The notes under the pieces were generated by a model. The model made no database searches, had not been told where the DNA came from, and saw only the letters and a list, made by a program, of their open reading frames with translations. Source: Actinomycetales bacterium (GTDB lineage Bacteria; Actinomycetota; Actinomycetes; Actinomycetales; Microbacteriaceae). From it: a stretch of 9,536 nt of DNA. The position numbers and the translations under genes are program-made. Positions 5,697 through 9,536 of the stretch are shown piece by piece. The stretch is from positions 1 through 9,536 of the forward strand of contig JAGWUG010000021.1 of the NCBI GenBank assembly GCA_028868555.1, in the 5' to 3' direction. Position 1 is the first letter of the stretch; every line of letters starts with the position of its first letter.

Positions 5697-7616
5697 TTGA
5701 AATATCTAAAGCACCCAGATTCCGGTCGATTCGACTGGTTCTGGGTGTTTAGTTTGCTGAGCCTCACGCTTTACAGCGGGCTGGCCTATCTCTTTGACCT
5801 AGCCAACGGTCAGCGCTCCGAGTTCTACGGCGCTATTGCCAAGAGCATGTCACTGAGCCTCGGCAACTGGTGGTGGGGTGCGGCAGACCCGGCCGGAACC
5901 ATCACGCTGGACAAAATCCCTGGTTCGTATTGGGTCCCCGCGATCTTCGTAAAGCTCTTCGGTTTTTCCACCTGGTCGGTTAATGTTCCCAACGCGTTGG
6001 CCAGCATCGCGGCAGTTCTAGTGATTGCCTTTACCGCCAGGCGGCTCGGTGGCAGTCACGCTGGCCTTATTGCCGGCGCAATAGCCGCAACCACACCGAT
6101 TCTGGCAGCCGTAGCCCGCTCTAACCAGCCAGAGTCTTTCTTCTTGCTCTCGCTTGCCCTCGTGGCCTACTTTGGGGTTCGCGCACTTCGGGAGGCCAGC
6201 TTCAAGCACCTGATGCTTGCCGGCGCCTTCATAGCCCTGGCGTTTCACAGCTACATGCTGGTGGCGTGGGCCGCCTGGCCTGCGCTTGGTCTGGCATGGC
6301 TCACCGTGAAAAAGGGCTGGGGTGTCAAGATCTGGCAGCTCTTGGTGGCCGGCTTCACGAGCCTCCTGCTCAGCCTCATCTGGATTATCAGCGTCAGCCT
6401 AACTCCGGCCAGCGTGCGTCCTTACATCGGTGGAAGCAACGGCAACAGCGCCTGGGAGATGGTCTTTGGCTACAACGGCCTGGGCCGATTCAGTGGTCTG
6501 ACGGGAACAACCGCCAGCTCAACTGTCCGCGGTTTCACGCCTCCATTTAGCGGATCGCCCAGCGTATTCCGCCTAGTCAACTCGCAGCTGCTTCCGCAGA
6601 TTGGTTGGTTAGTTCCAGCTGCACTAGTGGCCATTGCTGTAATCATCATCAGTCGCAGGGTGAAACCCGAGTCCTGGTTTGTGATCTCCTTCTTTGCCAT
6701 CTACGCGGTGCTGTTCTCGGTGGTGGCTGGAATGCACCAGTTCTACACCGCCGAGCTGGGCCTGGGGCTGGCCTTGCTGTTGGCTCAGGCCTACTCCGTC
6801 ACTCGCGATCGCGGCGACCGCATCGGACCGGTGGTCATCGTTGTGGTGTCCGCCATAACCACCATGTTTATTGCCATCCAATACGCCGGTTACCAGAGCT
6901 GGGCACCAATTGTTCAGTTGGCGCTCGCCGTAGCGGCAGTGGTTTTGATTCTGGTTGGCCTGCCGACAAAAGCTGGCTGGATCCTTCCAGTTGTCCTCGC
7001 GGGTTCGCTCACCCTGAGCCCAGCGGTTTGGGCAGCCGATGTTTACAAGTACCCCTCGTCCATCAACCCGGTGGCTGGCCCTAGCAACGTGATGGGTACC
7101 TTCGGTGGCAGCGGAATGGGAGCCAACGGCGGCCCAGGAATGGGTGGCTTTGGGGGCGGGGGAGTGACGCCTGGTGCGGCCAACGTCTTCGGTTCCAACA
7201 CAGGCACCGATGCCCTGCTCAACTACCTGAAGGCCAATCGCCACGGAGCCAAGTATCTGGTGGCCATGTTTGGCACCATGACGGCAGCGCCTTACATCAC
7301 CGCGAGCGGTGAAAACATCGTTCCAATCGGTGGCTTCGACGGCGCCGACCCATCGCCAACTTTGTCTCAACTCAAAAGCTGGATTCGCGCCGGTGACCTC
7401 CGGTACGTGCTGATCAGCAGTGGCGGTGGCTTCGGTGGAGGTGCTCCAGGCGGCATGGGTGGTACAGGCGGCATGGGTGGTTCAGGCAGCTCAACCGCAT
7501 CGGTGGGTTCTGCTAACACAACAGCGATTCAGACCTGGGTGAAGGCCAACTGCAGTCTTAGCGATTACAGCGGCGGTGGGCTCTATGAGTGCGCACCAGA
7601 CTCCGCCAATAAGTAA
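5697..7616 (+). CDS. GT39/YkcB-like multi-pass membrane glycosyltransferase
   Basis: This 639-residue protein resembles GT-C family 39 enzymes (ArnT/PMT-like), closest by memory to the YkcB type. These use polyprenyl-phosphate sugars to modify lipid, wall or protein acceptors outside the membrane. About a dozen hydrophobic segments fill residues 12-460. Loop 1 carries RSEFYGAIAKSM (Glu42 is a candidate catalytic or metal residue) and ITLDKIPGSYW (69-79), the counterpart of the family's DKPP loop; ARSNQPES (140-147) follows. The outer C-terminal part has a Gly/Met stretch (467-489), an alpha/beta-looking domain beginning GTDALLNYLKANRHGAKYL, a second Gly/Met stretch (576-597) and a Cys-containing end. 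The start is TTG at 5697, six bases after the previous stop and with no good Shine-Dalgarno, so translation is probably coupled; the next in-frame candidate, GTG at 5745, would cut into helix 1. Donor and acceptor are unknown. Confidence 0.88.
   Translation: MKYLKHPDSGRFDWFWVFSLLSLTLYSGLAYLFDLANGQRSEFYGAIAKSMSLSLGNWWWGAADPAGTITLDKIPGSYWVPAIFVKLFGFSTWSVNVPNALASIAAVLVIAFTARRLGGSHAGLIAGAIAATTPILAAVARSNQPESFFLLSLALVAYFGVRALREASFKHLMLAGAFIALAFHSYMLVAWAAWPALGLAWLTVKKGWGVKIWQLLVAGFTSLLLSLIWIISVSLTPASVRPYIGGSNGNSAWEMVFGYNGLGRFSGLTGTTASSTVRGFTPPFSGSPSVFRLVNSQLLPQIGWLVPAALVAIAVIIISRRVKPESWFVISFFAIYAVLFSVVAGMHQFYTAELGLGLALLLAQAYSVTRDRGDRIGPVVIVVVSAITTMFIAIQYAGYQSWAPIVQLALAVAAVVLILVGLPTKAGWILPVVLAGSLTLSPAVWAADVYKYPSSINPVAGPSNVMGTFGGSGMGANGGPGMGGFGGGGVTPGAANVFGSNTGTDALLNYLKANRHGAKYLVAMFGTMTAAPYITASGENIVPIGGFDGADPSPTLSQLKSWIRAGDLRYVLISSGGGFGGGAPGGMGGTGGMGGSGSSTASVGSANTTAIQTWVKANCSLSDYSGGGLYECAPDSANK
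7447..7487 (+). repeat. 18-bp tandem repeat coding GGMGG(T/S)
   Basis: The 17-base unit CAGGCGGCATGGGTGGT occurs at 7447-7463 and again at 7465-7481, giving an 18-bp period, with a truncated third copy (CAGGC) at 7483-7487. It encodes repeats of Gly-Gly-Met-Gly-Gly-Thr/Ser in the second Gly/Met-rich outer segment of the glycosyltransferase. The near-identity at DNA level suggests recent slippage expansion that keeps frame. Confidence 0.85.
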
Positions 7617-7656
7617 GGCAGGCGCCTCAGGGCTGGCGCTCGCCGCACAAACCGCC

Positions 7657-7662
7657 TAAACT
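7657..7662 (+). promoter_or_regulatory. rpsO: Candidate -10 element of the rpsO promoter
   Basis: TAAACT fits the TANNNT consensus and resembles the other -10 candidates here (TAGGCT at 3239, TAGCCT at 8171). It lies about 87 nt before the rpsO ATG, leaving a leader of about 80 nt. A -35 is weak (TGGCGC at 7634-7639, 17-nt spacer). The leader could house S15 autoregulation, known from several phyla, but I could not identify a specific fold. Confidence 0.45.
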
Positions 7663-7749
7663 AGACAGGTTGCCGTGTATCGGCCGCGGATAAAGAGAGC
7701 TCATGTCAAATTCATGGGCGCCGCGCAGTGAACCGAAAGGAATAGAACT

Positions 7750-8019
7750 ATGGCACTTGACCCACAGGTAAAGACCGCAGTTATCAACGAGTATGCAACC
7801 CACCCAGGTGACACCGGTTCGCCTGAGGTTCAGATTGCTGTTCTCAGCAAGCGCATCAAGGACCTCACCGAGCACCTCAAGGAGCACAAGCACGACCACC
7901 ACAGCCGTCGTGGCCTGCTTCTCATGGTTGGTCAGCGTCGTCGCCTCCTCGGATACCTCCAGGCAGTTGACATCGCTCGCTACCGTGCTCTGATCGAGCG
8001 TCTTGGACTGCGTCGATAA
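7750..8019 (+). CDS. rpsO: Small ribosomal subunit protein S15 (uS15)
   Basis: S15 is a primary 16S rRNA-binding protein of the 30S central domain and also contacts 23S rRNA in an intersubunit bridge. The 89-residue length is standard. Family motifs are complete: [11 protein letters not shown] (20-30), the rRNA-binding loop [12 protein letters not shown] (46-57) and the C-terminal [11 protein letters not shown] and [14 protein letters not shown]. The ATG at 7750 has AAAGGA at 7736-7741 with 8-nt spacing. A candidate promoter lies at 7657 and a strong terminator at 8061-8096, so the gene may be largely monocistronic, with pnp on its own transcript. The usual neighbours, ribF upstream and pnp downstream, are kept apart here by the three-gene cassette at 4693-7616 and the terminator. 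Identity is secure. Confidence 0.98.
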   Translation: MALDPQVKTAVINEYATHPGDTGSPEVQIAVLSKRIKDLTEHLKEHKHDHHSRRGLLLMVGQRRRLLGYLQAVDIARYRALIERLGLRR

Positions 8020-8060
8020 GTTCGTCTCCGACAAACGGCGTCGATAACGCTAAGTCTTTC

Positions 8061-8096
8061 CAGAAACCCCGGACTTCGGTTCGGGGTTTCTGCTTT
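8061..8096 (+). terminator. Intrinsic terminator after rpsO
   Basis: Arms 8061-8074 and 8079-8092 form a 14-bp stem with one G-U pair, closed by the very stable C(UUCG)G tetraloop. Only a short T-run (CTTTAACT) follows, so termination may rely mainly on the strong stem, as is common in GC-rich bacteria. It begins 41 nt after the rpsO stop and should separate rpsO from pnp transcription at least partly. Confidence 0.85.
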
Positions 8097-8167
8097 AACT
8101 GTTCACTGCCGGTTCATTCCTGCTTCGCCCGCCACAAAGCCCACTCTGGCTAAATGTCACCCTTCGC

Positions 8168-8176
8168 TGGTAGCCT
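8168..8176 (+). promoter_or_regulatory. pnp: Candidate extended -10 promoter for the pnp leader
   Basis: TGGTAGCCT gives the extended -10 pattern TGnTANNNT, with TAGCCT at 8171-8176. Transcription would begin near 8182-8184, exactly at the left edge of the structured Actino-pnp RNA. The -35 match is poor (TGGCTA at 8147-8152), as expected for an extended -10 promoter. The agreement between promoter position and RNA edge is the main support. Confidence 0.55.
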
Positions 8177-8182
8177 GTAACT

Positions 8183-8300
8183 GAGGAATCGGATCGATGC
8201 TGGTCCTCGGTGGAAGGTCTTGGGCCTGGCAAATGCCAAAATCCCAAGGTTTGTCACTGGAGACCAGACCTCGCTGCTCAAGACTGCGGCGTGATTCCCC
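8183..8300 (+). ncRNA. Actino-pnp RNA (structured 5' leader of pnp)
   Basis: Position and structure match the Actino-pnp motif, a conserved RNA in the 5' leaders of actinobacterial exoribonuclease genes with a proposed cis-regulatory role. Pairings found by eye: closing helix GGAATC 8185-8190 with GATTCC 8293-8298; a long helix 8200-8212 with 8255-8267 (10 Watson-Crick pairs, two G-U, one mismatch); above it 8217-8224 with 8243-8250 (six Watson-Crick pairs CTTGGG/CCCAAG plus two G-U); and an apical hairpin TGGC-AAAT-GCCA at 8227-8238. Residues 8268-8292 join the last arm to the closing helix. The helices nest consistently, which random sequence rarely does. It may mediate feedback by PNPase on its own mRNA; ligand or protein partner are unknown to me. 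Exact ends are approximate. Confidence 0.85.
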
Positions 8301-8337
8301 TGGGCGTCGGCCTTATTCCTCATTCATAACTGCGTCT

Positions 8338-8388
8338 TTTGTCGCGCTCGCTCGAGTGCACGCGCAGCTCTGTGTCTTAGACGACAAA
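8338..8388 (+). other. Second leader stem just before the pnp ribosome-binding site
   Basis: TTTGTCG (8338-8344) pairs perfectly with CGACAAA (8382-8388), enclosing a 37-nt loop that has its own short GC-rich complementarities (GCGC 8344-8347 with 8362-8365; GTC-TTA-GAC around 8374-8382, partly competing). The stem ends 10 nt before the pnp Shine-Dalgarno (AGAGGA 8398-8403). It may be a cleavage or stability element, as in the pnp leader of enteric bacteria, but this is analogy only. Confidence 0.4.
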
Positions 8389-8408
8389 GAAGATAAAAGA
8401 GGAAATAC

Positions 8409-9536
8409 ATGTCGATTGACATCAACAACCCCCTGATGGATGGCACCAAGTTCGCGGTAGCCACCATCGACAACGGCAAGTACGGTAAGCGTTACGTTCG
8501 CTTCGAGACCGGCCGTCTGGCTCAGCAGGCACAGGGTGCCGCAGCCGTATACATGGATGACGAGACCATGCTGTTCTCGGCAACCACCGCAAGCAAGCAG
8601 CCTAAGGACCAGTTCGACTTCTTCCCACTCACCATTGACGTGGAAGAGAAGATGTACGCAGCTGGCCGCATCCCAGGATCGTTCTTCCGTCGCGAAGGCC
8701 GTCCAACTACCGAGGCCATCCTGGCCTGCCGCCTGATCGACCGCCCACTGCGCCCATCGTTCGTCGATGGTCTCCGAAACGAGGTCCAGGTTGTAGTAAC
8801 CGTTATGTCCATCGAGCCAGACGAGATGTACGACGTAATCGCAATCAACGCAGCCTCCATGAGCACCCAGCTCGCTGGTCTGCCATTCTCGGGTCCAATC
8901 GGTGGTGTGCGCGTTGCACTCATCGACAACCAGTGGGTTGCATTCCCTAAGCACTCGCAGCTGGAGAACGCCGTGTTCGACATGGTTGTTGCCGGTCGCG
9001 TCATCGAAGAGAACGGCGTCAAGGACGTTGCAATCATGATGGTTGAGGCCGAGAGCACCGAGCGCACCTGGGACCTCGTCAAGGGTGGCGCAACCGCTCC
9101 ATCGGAGGACGTAGTCTTCGCTGGTCTTGAGGCTTCCAAGCCATTCATCGCCGAGCTGTGCCGTGCCCAGTCTGAGCTTGCTGCAGTAGCTGCAAAGCCA
9201 ACCGCTGAGTACCCAGTGTTCCCTCCTTACAGCGACAACACCTACAGCCACGTTGAGAAGCTGGCTGAGGCAGAGCTCGTCAAGATCTACCAGATCGCTG
9301 ACAAGCAGGAGCGCCAGGACGCAGACGACGCACTCAAGGCATCGGTGAAGACCCAGCTCTCCACCGTTCTGACCGAGGACGAGCAGGGCCAGATCTCTGC
9401 CGCCTACAAGTCGGTAACCAAGAAGGTTGTCCGTACCCGCGTTCTCAAGGAGAAGGTCCGCATTGACGGCCGTGGCCTCCGCGACATCCGTCCACTGGAC
9501 GCAGAGGTTGCAGTTATCCCACGCGTTCACGGTTCG
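8409..9536 (+). CDS. pnp: Polynucleotide phosphorylase (5' part, 3' end outside window)
   Basis: PNPase degrades RNA 3' to 5' by phosphorolysis and can add 3' tails. In Actinobacteria it is often called GpsI. The visible 376 residues hold the first RNase PH domain, with FFRREGRP (92-99) and [11 protein letters not shown] (about 108-118), then the all-helical linker domain. The second, catalytic RNase PH domain begins at [14 protein letters not shown] (350-363) and is cut by the window edge, so its active-site residues and the KH and S1 domains are not visible. The ATG at 8409 has AGAGGA at 8398-8403 with good spacing, and [20 protein letters not shown] is the usual actinobacterial N terminus. 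Expression probably passes through the Actino-pnp leader. Pro codons are strongly biased to CCA, consistent with high expression. Identity is secure. Confidence 0.97.
   Translation, partial: MSIDINNPLMDGTKFAVATIDNGKYGKRYVRFETGRLAQQAQGAAAVYMDDETMLFSATTASKQPKDQFDFFPLTIDVEEKMYAAGRIPGSFFRREGRPTTEAILACRLIDRPLRPSFVDGLRNEVQVVVTVMSIEPDEMYDVIAINAASMSTQLAGLPFSGPIGGVRVALIDNQWVAFPKHSQLENAVFDMVVAGRVIEENGVKDVAIMMVEAESTERTWDLVKGGATAPSEDVVFAGLEASKPFIAELCRAQSELAAVAAKPTAEYPVFPPYSDNTYSHVEKLAEAELVKIYQIADKQERQDADDALKASVKTQLSTVLTEDEQGQISAAYKSVTKKVVRTRVLKEKVRIDGRGLRDIRPLDAEVAVIPRVHGS

Noticed and set aside
6624..7370. 248-codon open frame on the - strand inside the glycosyltransferase
   Set aside because: Antisense to a well-supported membrane protein gene; low-complexity His/Gly/Arg-rich product, no start signals, no family.
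7620..7645. Terminator after the glycosyltransferase gene
   Set aside because: Only a 5-6 bp stem (GGCGCC/GGCGCT) with an 8-nt loop and no T-run is present; too weak to call.
7703..7771. 22-codon upstream open frame overlapping the rpsO start
   Set aside because: Only a poorly spaced GAGAG precedes its ATG and the peptide has no known counterpart. Overlap with the rpsO start leaves translational control possible but unsupported.
8197..8436. 79-codon + strand open frame in the pnp leader
   Set aside because: It runs through the structured Actino-pnp RNA and into the start of pnp out of frame, has no ribosome-binding site and encodes a composition-free peptide.
8313..9530. Long 405-codon open frame on the - strand opposite pnp
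   Set aside because: It lies antisense to an unmistakable PNPase frame. Its product is Cys/Trp/His-rich with no recognisable domain, and it is explained by the codon bias of pnp.

Overview
The window looks like a chromosomal core segment of a moderately GC-rich actinobacterium, with every gene on the + strand. The gene order infB-rbfA-truB-(two small membrane proteins)-ribF-...-rpsO-pnp is the actinobacterial arrangement of this ribosome and translation cluster. An RNA with the architecture of the Actino-pnp leader lies between rpsO and pnp, and apparent leaderless expression and TTG starts fit the same phylum. The protein style and only moderate GC (mid to upper 50s percent by eye, not computed) suggest Microbacteriaceae, possibly the small-genome freshwater Rhodoluna/Aquiluna type. 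The family assignment is inference.

Layout. Positions 1-1383 hold the 3' part of infB (initiation factor IF-2), followed by a GC-rich hairpin, rbfA (30S maturation) and the tightly coupled, TTG-started truB (tRNA psi55 synthase). truB overlaps by 8 nt a four-helix membrane protein gene of unknown function. After a 46-nt gap with a likely leaderless promoter comes a second four-helix membrane protein of unknown function, then ribF (FAD/FMN synthesis).

Positions 4589-7616 interrupt the core cluster with what looks like a self-contained three-gene cassette. A promoter region carries three 11-bp-spaced repeats, an inverted repeat and a hairpin next to the Shine-Dalgarno sequence. It leads into a single-pass protein with a long Ser/Thr/Ala/Pro-rich outer domain, then a small single-pass Gly-rich protein, then a multi-pass GT39/YkcB-like membrane glycosyltransferase with Gly/Met-rich outer segments. 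The arrangement suggests a glycosyltransferase encoded with its own surface partner or substrate proteins. This is the least explained part of the window.

The core cluster resumes with rpsO (own promoter, strong UUCG-loop terminator) and a ~390-bp protein-free region holding the pnp promoter, the Actino-pnp RNA and a further leader hairpin. The start of pnp (polynucleotide phosphorylase) follows and runs off the right edge. I saw no tRNA, rRNA, CRISPR array, insertion sequence or phage gene.
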